This document shows positions 17,908-25,734 of a stretch of DNA of 60,346 bases, in pieces. Made by a program: the position numbers and the translations under genes. Below the pieces are notes generated by a model. The model did not search any database. It was not told the origin of the DNA and saw only the letters and a list, made by a program, of their open reading frames with translations. Positions within the stretch are counted from its first letter, which is position 1. Each line of letters opens with the position of its first letter. This stretch comes from Fidelibacterota bacterium (GTDB lineage: Bacteria; Fidelibacterota; UBA8477; JABMPR01). The stretch lies in NCBI GenBank assembly GCA_016784025.1, contig JADHVL010000023.1, positions 1 to 60,346 of the forward strand. Direction: 5' to 3'.

Positions 17908-20268
17908 TTACTCTTTTGGGATGAGACTCAACTTCTGAACTTCACCAAATTCCGACTTATCAAGATGCATATCCACATATTCACCAGCTAGCCAGATATC
18001 CACAAGATCAGTATAGTGCTTGTGAAGAGGCATCCCCACCTGTCCAGAGGCGTTAGCCATGCGACTGCGGGTTACATCTGACAGATCAACCAATAACCGC
18101 ATGGATGCTGTCATCTCAGCCATATAAGGCGCGTCAAAATTATGTGTCCCACGATTTACCGTCTCTCCATCACCGCCGAAAGGAAAAGGACCATAATTGA
18201 AAAATTTCTCGATAAGACCGCCCTTTGCCTCAAAAGGATGATGAAAAGCAATGTTGTGGATGATTCCCCACTCCCAGGTTTTGAAATCTTCAGATTCAAA
18301 CTTCTGCTCAAGGCTGGTCATAGCAGTCTCAAATGCTTCCAGGAGTAAGTCATCCCGTGTTTCTACTGCAGCAGTTTCCACAATGTCATACCAGGGATTC
18401 TGGTTGTCTTCCAGCATCTTGACCCAGCGATTGAGTGAGATATACCAGGTATCCAAATATTTTTCCGCTAGCTCCAGACCCATGTCATCAACCCAGATTA
18501 ATCTCAGGAAAGTCTCCATGCTCTCATGGTAAATGGATCCCTCCACCCCATTTGGATCCAGTTCATGATCCCACGCTTCCAATAGATTTCTGATTTCTTG
18601 ATGGGATTCAGGGATAACTGGTATGAGGTGTTTCAGAAAGACAGGTGCCAGATATGACTTTCTGTCAAATTGAAAAGCTGCCATATCATCCAGACTAAGT
18701 TTCTCTTTGGATTCAATAAGATCTTTGATACGCCGGGTCCGGTATTCAGGCGCATACACGCCTGGCATAGGATAGGGGTAGTTCGCGCTATAAGGCTCGG
18801 CGTTGGCCGAGACAATCATACCACCCTCGGGATTATAAATATGGGGCATATCTTCGAACGGGATATAGCCCTCCCAGTCAAATTCACCTGACCAACCTGG
18901 CACAGGAAAGATTCCTGATCCGCTTTTCCGGATGGGCACTTTACCTGCACCATAATAGCCAATATTACCATCAATATCAGCGTAGACAAAATTCTGTGGT
19001 GCCGTTGAGAAGTGTGATAGTGCCAGTGAAAATTCGACCCAATCCTGAGCATGATTCAATCGGTAAAAAGCTTCCATCTCACCATCAAATTGATGTCCTG
19101 TCCAGGAGAGAGCCAGAATTTCCTCATCCTCCTTAACAATGGGACCATGGATGGTTTTACGAATTTCAAATTCTTCGATCCTGAAACCATCTTCCTCTTC
19201 GCTATCTTTGATTCGAATAGTCTGGGGAATAATTTCGAATTCCAACCATTCCCGCTCATACATGTATTGGGTGGCATCATCTGGGTTGGTTTCCTCAATA
19301 AATAGATCCTGGACATCGGGACCCATATTGGTGATACCCCAGGCAATGTTACGGTTGTGTCCGATCAGAGCAGTAGGTAAACCAGGGAAAAAGCTCCCGG
19401 CTACATCCAGACCTGGCGCACTGAGGTGGGCAAAATACCAGGGACCAGGAAGTCTTGATCCATGGAGGTGAGGATCTGATGCCAGCAGTGGTTTTCCAGA
19501 GACGGACCGCTCTCCAGAAACCACCCAGTTATTACTGCCTCCGTTGGAACCTAGAAGCTCCCTGAGCTCAGTAGCTTGGGAGATCAATTCTGAATCTCCA
19601 GATCGGGTTTTTCCAAAGGTATCGAGAAGTTTCAGGTGGTCAGGAGAATAATAGGGAAACAGCTCGGCTGCTCTTTCCACACCGAGCTTTTCATTGAGCT
19701 GACGATAGATTAACTCCATGTCATAGTTATACGAGAGTTGCCAACTTTGGAGTTTTACGATGGCCATCATATCAGCAATACTCCAGAGCATGGGTGCATG
19801 GCCCAGCAGTCTGAACTCAATGGGCAAGTCCGGGTCATCTTTGATAAAGGCATTAATACCATCTCTGAAGGATGTTAACATGGTCTGAATCCCAGGAGGA
19901 AAGGTGTTAAATAGCTCCTCTGAATTTCTGGGTCTCAGCATGATGCGGCGCAGAAATTTGTCAGATTTCAACATGCTTTCACCAAGAATTTCACTGAGAC
20001 TCCCATTCCCTGCTGCACGGAGAAACTCCATCTGGAACAGACGGTCCTGTGACATGGCGTAACCCAGCGCAAAAAATGCATCGGCTTCGGTTTCAGCCAT
20101 GATATGAGGGATACCAGAGGCATCTCTCAGAATAGACACTTCCTTATCAAGTCCTTTGACCATGACTTCACCAGCATGATCCGGTATACCAATTTTCAAG
20201 TAATGGTTGAGAAATACTGCCCCTAAAACAATCATCAGAATAACGCCAACAACGATTTTCTTAGTCAT
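17908..20268 (-). CDS. Penicillin acylase family N-terminal nucleophile hydrolase
   Basis: A member of the Ntn-hydrolase family that cleaves amides such as beta-lactam side chains or acyl-homoserine lactones after self-processing. A hydrophobic N-terminal segment (about residues 4-22) targets it to the periplasm or membrane. The alpha region runs to GSNGG; the mature beta chain would start at the catalytic Ser in GG|SNNW (about residue 245). LLASDPHL and GHNRNIAWGITN follow as in the family. Length is about 786 aa. The ATG at 20268 has GGGG 5 nt upstream, which is better than the GTG at 20274. The real substrate cannot be told. Confidence 0.88.
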   Translation of the reverse strand: MTKKIVVGVILMIVLGAVFLNHYLKIGIPDHAGEVMVKGLDKEVSILRDASGIPHIMAETEADAFFALGYAMSQDRLFQMEFLRAAGNGSLSEILGESMLKSDKFLRRIMLRPRNSEELFNTFPPGIQTMLTSFRDGINAFIKDDPDLPIEFRLLGHAPMLWSIADMMAIVKLQSWQLSYNYDMELIYRQLNEKLGVERAAELFPYYSPDHLKLLDTFGKTRSGDSELISQATELRELLGSNGGSNNWVVSGERSVSGKPLLASDPHLHGSRLPGPWYFAHLSAPGLDVAGSFFPGLPTALIGHNRNIAWGITNMGPDVQDLFIEETNPDDATQYMYEREWLEFEIIPQTIRIKDSEEEDGFRIEEFEIRKTIHGPIVKEDEEILALSWTGHQFDGEMEAFYRLNHAQDWVEFSLALSHFSTAPQNFVYADIDGNIGYYGAGKVPIRKSGSGIFPVPGWSGEFDWEGYIPFEDMPHIYNPEGGMIVSANAEPYSANYPYPMPGVYAPEYRTRRIKDLIESKEKLSLDDMAAFQFDRKSYLAPVFLKHLIPVIPESHQEIRNLLEAWDHELDPNGVEGSIYHESMETFLRLIWVDDMGLELAEKYLDTWYISLNRWVKMLEDNQNPWYDIVETAAVETRDDLLLEAFETAMTSLEQKFESEDFKTWEWGIIHNIAFHHPFEAKGGLIEKFFNYGPFPFGGDGETVNRGTHNFDAPYMAEMTASMRLLVDLSDVTRSRMANASGQVGMPLHKHYTDLVDIWLAGEYVDMHLDKSEFGEVQKLSLIPKE

Positions 20269-20375
20269 GATCACCCCTTTTACATCTTCAATAATTGATG
20301 GGAATAGAATAGCTGGAGATAAGGATGTAAAAAACGTTTTTTCCGCTAGATCGCAGTGTCAGAATCTGGTTGGCC

Positions 20376-20567
20376 AAAACCTGTTTTCAGTGAGCGAAGC
20401 GAGCCAAACAGGTTTTAAGATAATTTGTGGTTCCTACGCTTCGAGTCCCAGTTACACTGCCTCAGCAAGACATGTTTTGGAAACCATGGGAGACAATGAG
20501 GTTTATGCTATGGGGGGGTGGGTTGAAACCAGTTTAGTCACTGCTCCGCAGTTCCGGAAACTGGTTT
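20376..20567. repeat. Intergenic hairpin pair, MITE-like
   Basis: The roughly 320-bp gap between the acylase and glpD has no credible gene. It holds two perfect inverted repeats: AAAACCTGTTT/AAACAGGTTTT (20376-20386 and 20406-20416) and AAACCAGTTT/AAACTGGTTT (20526-20535 and 20558-20567). Between them is a G-run (about 20513-20519). It resembles a small non-coding mobile repeat or a relic, possibly inserted downstream of glpD. Confidence 0.6.
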
Positions 20568-20578
20568 GGTTAACCGAT

Positions 20579-20613
20579 CTCCTAACTCCTAACTCCTAAC
20601 TCCTAACTCCTAA
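20579..20613. repeat. Tandem 7-bp repeat, five perfect units, overlapping the end of glpD
   Basis: CTCCTAA is repeated five times without error. Read on the minus strand, the repeat encodes the last residues LGVRS and the TAG stop (20596-20598) of the GlpD-like protein. Since 7 is not a multiple of 3, any gain or loss of one unit upstream of the stop would change the C-terminus. Confidence 0.92.
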
Positions 20614-21714
20614 TACCTTTGCCACATTCTCAGCCAGAGACAAGTAGGTGGTGAGCTTACCACCAAAAATGTGGAGTAATTTAGTATTTCCTTTTGTGTG
20701 CAAATCCAGCTTGTATTCTCGACTGACATCGGTGACATCACCTTTACGTCGGACCAGAGGTCTTACTCCAATATAGATATCCCTCACATCTTTTCTCTGG
20801 AAATGATGATCTGGCTTGAGATAGGCATTTACCTGATCCAGCAGATACTGAATATCACTTTCCTGAGCGTCGAGGTCATCCATGTCACAGTCTTCCTCAC
20901 GTTCTGTGGTACCGATGAGCGTCTGGTCATTTTCAGGTTCGGGAATGATGAAAAATATCCGTTTTTCTTTGGTTTGCATAAACATGAGTTCAGGCACTAT
21001 GAGACCGTCAAAAATGAGATGAATCCCACTCACCTTGCGAATTTGAAATCGGGCGGGAAGATCAAATTTTGCATTGACTTCATTGAGCCAGGGACCTGTG
21101 GCATTCACCAGGATCGGTGCGGAGAAGTCTCCGGCACTGGAATGCAGCTCAAAATGTTCATCATCTGAGATGATACTTTCAATTTTGCAATGGACGATGA
21201 CCGTTCCCCCCAACTTCTGAAAATCATCAGCTACTCTGCGGGTCAATTCACGATCATGAGTCTTGGCATCCACATAGGAGAGAACAGATTTTAGTCCCTC
21301 TTCGATGAATGCGGGAAAATTTGATTTAAATACTGAGATATCCTCTGTTTTTGAGTGTCCTACTTTCCGTGAGCCTGAGAGCAGATCATACATCCACAAA
21401 CCAATTCTAATTATCCATGCTGGTCTGGGACTACTTTTATATATAGGCAGAATAAACCGTCTGGGCTCCACTAGATCCGGATATTTGGCTATGAGTCTTT
21501 GACGATCATGGAGGGCTTCATAGACGAGGTGAATTTGACCTGTTTCCAGATAACGCAATCCACCATGAATGAGTCGAGAGGATTTTGAGGAAGTTCCCTG
21601 GCCTACGCCCTCCTTGTCAAGAAGAAGCACCTGTTTGCCAGATTGGGCCAGTTTCTCAGCAATGCCACAACCGTTAATACCGGCTCCCAGCACGATCACA
21701 TCATAGTTTTGCAT
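20596..21714 (-). CDS. glpD: FAD-dependent glycerol-3-phosphate dehydrogenase (GlpD-like), short form
   Basis: This oxidises glycerol-3-phosphate to dihydroxyacetone phosphate and passes electrons to quinone. The FAD-binding GAGINGCGIAEKLAQSG (residues 10-26) is followed by GTSSKSSRLIHGGLRYLE and, near the end, GVRPLVR and FGGKLTTYLSLAE. At 372 aa it stops right after the FAD domain; the usual enzyme has a further C-terminal helical domain of about 130-150 aa. The stop lies inside a 7-bp tandem repeat (20579-20613), so the 3' end may have been remodelled. Short forms could also be natural in this lineage. Confidence 0.85.
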   Translation of the reverse strand: MQNYDVIVLGAGINGCGIAEKLAQSGKQVLLLDKEGVGQGTSSKSSRLIHGGLRYLETGQIHLVYEALHDRQRLIAKYPDLVEPRRFILPIYKSSPRPAWIIRIGLWMYDLLSGSRKVGHSKTEDISVFKSNFPAFIEEGLKSVLSYVDAKTHDRELTRRVADDFQKLGGTVIVHCKIESIISDDEHFELHSSAGDFSAPILVNATGPWLNEVNAKFDLPARFQIRKVSGIHLIFDGLIVPELMFMQTKEKRIFFIIPEPENDQTLIGTTEREEDCDMDDLDAQESDIQYLLDQVNAYLKPDHHFQRKDVRDIYIGVRPLVRRKGDVTDVSREYKLDLHTKGNTKLLHIFGGKLTTYLSLAENVAKVLGVRS

Positions 21715-21793
21715 AGGCGAAAGATAACTCTATGATGAGGGATTTACGAACAGCTTTAAAGCTGACATTTTTAAAACCAGGGAAGCCATATTC

Positions 21794-21864
21794 GTCATCT
21801 CGAGCGGAGTCGAGAGATGTAAGAATTCGTTTAATTTGTATCCCTCGACTCCGCTCGGGATGAC
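21794..21864. repeat. Inverted-repeat element, CTCGAG family, copy 2
   Basis: The arm at 21794-21818 (GTCATCTCGAGCGGAGTCGA) pairs with the arm at 21839-21864 (CTCGACTCCGCTCGGGATGA). It is nearly identical to copy 1 at 17141-17213, while the loop sequences differ. It lies 39 bp beyond the last gene of the sulfur island and could end its transcription. Confidence 0.82.
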
Positions 21865-21903
21865 AAGGATGAATTTTTTTTAAGGTTATTGAAGAAAGAT
21901 TGT

Positions 21904-23307
21904 CTATCGGAAAAGCGGCCACCAAACCAGGGCCACCAGAGCCAGGGAAATGACAGACATAATCGCCATTTTCCAACCGGCGCGTAGAAAGTCAGGTGCC
22001 TTGACCAATCCACTGGAATAAATGATGGTGCAAGCCGGGGCTGCCACAGCAGTGAAATAACCAAAGGCGGAGGAAATAACTGATGCCAACCCCAGAAGGA
22101 TGGGATCACCACCCAGATTTAGAACAACAGGCCCCACCACAGCTACGGTCGCTGAACTGCTCAGTAAATTTGATAAAACCCCACTCAAAGCCACGGAGAC
22201 AACGGCACGCAGGGTATCAATATTGGGAATAAAAACCTGGAGGAAATTGACACTGCCCTCTGCCAGCCAGGCAGCTCCTCCAGTATTTTTCATCTGGACA
22301 CCAATGGAAATGGTCGCCCCAAACAACAGAATCACTCCCCAATTGACCCCTCTGCTGAGATCCTTCCATGAAACCAGGCCAAAGGTTAAATAGAGGAAAA
22401 TCCCCATGAGGGCGATACTCCCTAAACCATAAACCTCACTTAAAGCAATCCAACCATACAGAACTGCTGCAAACAGAACGAGAGAGAAGATTTCTTTCCA
22501 GGACATCTTACCAGCATGAGCCACTTCAACAGAGAGATGTCGAACTGCTCTATCCAACACCTTCAATTCAGGTGGGAAGGTTTTTAAGATGATGAAGGCA
22601 GTAATGGGAATCTCAATCAGGACCATGGGATAAACCATTTTCATCCATTCGATATAGCTCAAGCTGCCAGATCCAAATTCGGCCCAGTAATTCATCATTA
22701 TCACATTGCGCCCACCTCCACTGGGTGTTCCGATGGAGCCAATGGTTGCACCATACGCAATGGAAAAGAGTAAGGCAGCAATGAGTCCTGTATTTGACTG
22801 CCCCTTATTAGAGGTATATCGAATCAGGGTCAGGGCGACTGGAAGCATCATGGCTGTCACCATATGTGGACCAACAAAGCTTGAAAGAATCGCCGAGATG
22901 GCGGTAAAACCAGCCACAATACGCCAGGTTTTATTGCCAGTAATACGGATGATCCCCAGAGCGAGTCGTTTATCCAGACCCTGACTCACAATAGCTACTG
23001 CTAACATGAGTGATCCCATGATAAAGAAAACCGCATCATTCATGAAGTAGCTACCGACCTCATTGGCGCTGCTGCCCCCGATGATGACCTGCCAGAAAAT
23101 TAGCTGGAGGGCAATGGCTGGAAGCGGTATGGGTTCTTTCAGAATGAGTATGAGGGTCATCAAAATAATGATGAGAATGTGATAGCCGTCCTGGCCAAGA
23201 GATTGTGGATGTGGAACAAAAAAATAGAGGATGGCTCCAACTATAAGTGCGATCAGGAGCCAACGTTTTTGTTGGATCCAAAATAGCATGTCGGCGGAGA
23301 TATGCAT
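21904..23307 (-). CDS. SLC13/DASS-family anion transporter, copy 1
   Basis: A 467-aa membrane carrier with about 11-12 hydrophobic helices, of the divalent anion:Na+ symporter family (dicarboxylates, sulfate and similar). Conserved hairpin motifs are present: IGSIGTPSGGGRN (about 201) and LLSSSATVAVVGPV (about 388). It is strongly similar along its whole length to the copy at 24238-25638, so the two are tandem paralogues split by a stress protein. It starts 13 bp after the Usp stop. Placed at the end of the sulfur island, it is a candidate sulfate, sulfite or thiosulfate carrier. This is inference; dicarboxylates are equally possible. Confidence 0.85.
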   Translation of the reverse strand: MHISADMLFWIQQKRWLLIALIVGAILYFFVPHPQSLGQDGYHILIIILMTLILILKEPIPLPAIALQLIFWQVIIGGSSANEVGSYFMNDAVFFIMGSLMLAVAIVSQGLDKRLALGIIRITGNKTWRIVAGFTAISAILSSFVGPHMVTAMMLPVALTLIRYTSNKGQSNTGLIAALLFSIAYGATIGSIGTPSGGGRNVIMMNYWAEFGSGSLSYIEWMKMVYPMVLIEIPITAFIILKTFPPELKVLDRAVRHLSVEVAHAGKMSWKEIFSLVLFAAVLYGWIALSEVYGLGSIALMGIFLYLTFGLVSWKDLSRGVNWGVILLFGATISIGVQMKNTGGAAWLAEGSVNFLQVFIPNIDTLRAVVSVALSGVLSNLLSSSATVAVVGPVVLNLGGDPILLGLASVISSAFGYFTAVAAPACTIIYSSGLVKAPDFLRAGWKMAIMSVISLALVALVWWPLFR

Positions 23308-23320
23308 TGGAGAGGTCTGG

Positions 23321-24241
23321 CTATCGGACGATCAAAATCGGGACATCAGTTTGTTCAAGGGTCTTGATTGGCTTGCTTCCAAACAGAAACTGCTTCACAG
23401 GATTCAAGGTTGAGGCACCCATGATGACAAAGTGATTGTCTCCTGCGAACTCAACAAAGGTTCTCACTGGATCTCCAGTAAGAAAAAATTGTTCAACCTC
23501 AATACCTCTGGAATCAAAGTATGCTTTGGCCTTATCTGCGGCACCTTGATACCCTGCTCCGAATCGCTTGGTTTTGGAAACAGTAAGCGTACGAACGGGC
23601 CATCCCAGTTTTTCGGCAATCAAAGCACCCCACTCAATGGACTTGATGGTTGCCATTGAATCATCTACCAGGAGTAAGAGTTTGTATTTCTTACGAGGGT
23701 TAAATTTTTGAAGCACAAAAATGGAGGAGGGTAAATATTGGAGAATGGAGTGTGCGAGATGGCGCTTGTTCTGACTCCCACCTATAATGGCGAGATCATA
23801 TCCCTCCAGCTGTATTTCCTTTCTCAACTGATCAACCAACTCACCTTCTCGAAGGACGAGCTCGATTCGACAACCCTTGTCATCAGGTAGTATGACACGG
23901 ACACGACCATCTTCTTCATAGACATGGTCTGGATTAAACTGAATTTTTGCCAACTCTTCATTTTCAGGAGATAGTGTTTTTAGCTCCTTTAAGGCCCACT
24001 CCAGCACTTCCAGACCAGGATGGATGATATTCCAATTGTCCAGATTTTGGCGTGTCAGATTGACAGAACTGCCATGGAATTCGCTGGCTCTTTCACCCAC
24101 ATAAACCACACCATGACTGGCATCAAAAACAGAGGCAATGAGTGCGCCCATCTTCAAAGTAGGTTTAGAATATTCAGCACTACTTACTGCAGTGAGAAAC
24201 TTGAGAGATTTTGGATCGAATGGAACTTTCTTCTTTGTCAT
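23321..24241 (-). CDS. Universal stress protein family, tandem UspA domains
   Basis: About 306 aa with two Usp-like halves. The C-terminal half ends in HFVIMGASTLNPVKQFLFGS, matching the Usp nucleotide-binding pattern G-x2-x-G-x9-G-S/T in relaxed form. The N-terminal half has LAIIGGSQNKRHLAHSIL. It lies between two SLC13 paralogues; the ATG at 24241 shares the ATGA overlap with the upstream carrier's stop, which indicates translational coupling. An ATG at 24256 is in frame but would extend into the carrier. Usp partners often bind ATP and tune transporters, so a regulatory role on the carriers is plausible. Confidence 0.8.
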   Translation of the reverse strand: MTKKKVPFDPKSLKFLTAVSSAEYSKPTLKMGALIASVFDASHGVVYVGERASEFHGSSVNLTRQNLDNWNIIHPGLEVLEWALKELKTLSPENEELAKIQFNPDHVYEEDGRVRVILPDDKGCRIELVLREGELVDQLRKEIQLEGYDLAIIGGSQNKRHLAHSILQYLPSSIFVLQKFNPRKKYKLLLLVDDSMATIKSIEWGALIAEKLGWPVRTLTVSKTKRFGAGYQGAADKAKAYFDSRGIEVEQFFLTGDPVRTFVEFAGDNHFVIMGASTLNPVKQFLFGSKPIKTLEQTDVPILIVR

Positions 24242-25638
24242 AATAGTGGCCACCATAATAAGGACAATCCAAGTAGGCTAACAAGGGATAATACACCCAT
24301 TTTCCAGCCGGCTCTGAGAAAGTCTTTTGATTTTACCAGCCCGCTGGAATAGATAATGGTGCAAGCAGGAGCCGCTACTGCGGTGAAATAACCAAATGCA
24401 GAGGCTATGGCTGTTGCAAATCCGATGAGAATTTGATCGCCGCCCAGGTCCAGGACGATAGGACCCACAACAGCCACCGTCGCAGAGCTACTCAAAATAT
24501 TGGACATAACACCAGTAAGCAAGACGGAGACACTTCCCTGGAGAATTGCAGGACTATCTATAACCTTACCCAGGTTCGTAATAATAACGTGGGCTATCCA
24601 TTCAGCAGCACCGGTTTGGTTCATCTGTATACCGATTGAAATAGCGGCACCAAAGAGAAGAATGACACCCCAGTTGGTTTTTCGGTTGAGTTCTTGCCAT
24701 TCAACCAATCCAAAGGAAAGATAGAGGAAAACCCCGAGGAGAGCGATAATCCCCAATCCAAAGTCCTCGCTGAGAAAGACCCAGCCGAGAAACACCAGGA
24801 TAAAAAGGATAATTGCCAACCATTCGCGACCCTTGATCTTGCCAGCTCGTGCCACATCAACAACCAATTTACGGACAGCGCTATCCAGATTACTCTGCTC
24901 CGGTTTAAAGGTCCAGAGTAGAATGAAAACTGTAAAGGGTATTTGAAACAATACCATGGGATAGACATACTTGATCCATTCCAGATAGGTCACAGAGCCA
25001 GCTCCAAACTCAGCCCAGTAATTCATCATGATTACATTGCGACCACCACCTGAGGGAGTTCCAATGGATCCAATAGTTGCACCATAAGCAATTGAAAAGA
25101 GTAGGGCAGCAGTCAGTCCCGCCACCTTTCTGGGATCCTTGTGGGCATATCTGACAAGTGTTAGCCCCACTGGCATCATCATAGCGGCGACTGTGTGCTC
25201 GCCGATAAACGAGGCCAGGATAGCTGAAATCGCAGTGAATCCTGCAACAATCCGCCAGGTTTTATGTCCTGTCAAGGTGATAATCCCCAGGGCCAGGCGT
25301 TTATCCAGTCCCTGACTCACAATGGCCACTGCCAACATGAGCGAACCCATGATAAAAAATACGGCATCATTCATAAACGACGAAGCCACATTGTTAGCCG
25401 TATCTATCCCCAGAACTACCTGCATAAACAGCATGAACATGGCTATGGCCGGAAGAGGCAAGGGTTCAGTAACAATGAGGATCAACGCCATTGAGATGAT
25501 GATAAGCGCATCAAAAGCGGCTGGATTTAGATCAGGTGGGGGCATCACGAAATGATGCATGAACATGCCGTAGACCAGAGTAATTAGAAGCCACTTTTTC
25601 TGGCGTATCCAAAACAGGATATCAATGTATGAATTCAC
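24238..25638 (-). CDS. SLC13/DASS-family anion transporter, copy 2
   Basis: A 466-aa multi-helix carrier of the same subfamily as the copy at 21904. Both share IGSIGTPSGGGRNVIMMNYW and the closing SSATVAVVGPIVLDLGGD region. It is separated from the molybdoenzyme gene upstream by 96 bp and overlaps the Usp gene by 4 bp (ATGA). The order molybdoenzyme, carrier, Usp, carrier is consistent with one long transcript. The ion carried is unknown; sulfate export or uptake of a sulfur anion is the contextual guess. Confidence 0.85.
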   Translation of the reverse strand: MNSYIDILFWIRQKKWLLITLVYGMFMHHFVMPPPDLNPAAFDALIIISMALILIVTEPLPLPAIAMFMLFMQVVLGIDTANNVASSFMNDAVFFIMGSLMLAVAIVSQGLDKRLALGIITLTGHKTWRIVAGFTAISAILASFIGEHTVAAMMMPVGLTLVRYAHKDPRKVAGLTAALLFSIAYGATIGSIGTPSGGGRNVIMMNYWAEFGAGSVTYLEWIKYVYPMVLFQIPFTVFILLWTFKPEQSNLDSAVRKLVVDVARAGKIKGREWLAIILFILVFLGWVFLSEDFGLGIIALLGVFLYLSFGLVEWQELNRKTNWGVILLFGAAISIGIQMNQTGAAEWIAHVIITNLGKVIDSPAILQGSVSVLLTGVMSNILSSSATVAVVGPIVLDLGGDQILIGFATAIASAFGYFTAVAAPACTIIYSSGLVKSKDFLRAGWKMGVLSLVSLLGLSLLWWPLL

Positions 25639-25734
25639 TACAATCCCCTGAGGTCTCGGATTATTCCGAGGAAATGCAATATGGCTTATGGCATACTGGT
25701 TTGAAACAACTCATCGTTGCTTCGCCAGGTATGG

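Noticed and set aside
21701..21976. 91-aa minus-strand frame across the CTCGAG repeat
   Set aside because: It runs through the non-coding inverted repeat and overlaps the carrier gene in another frame.
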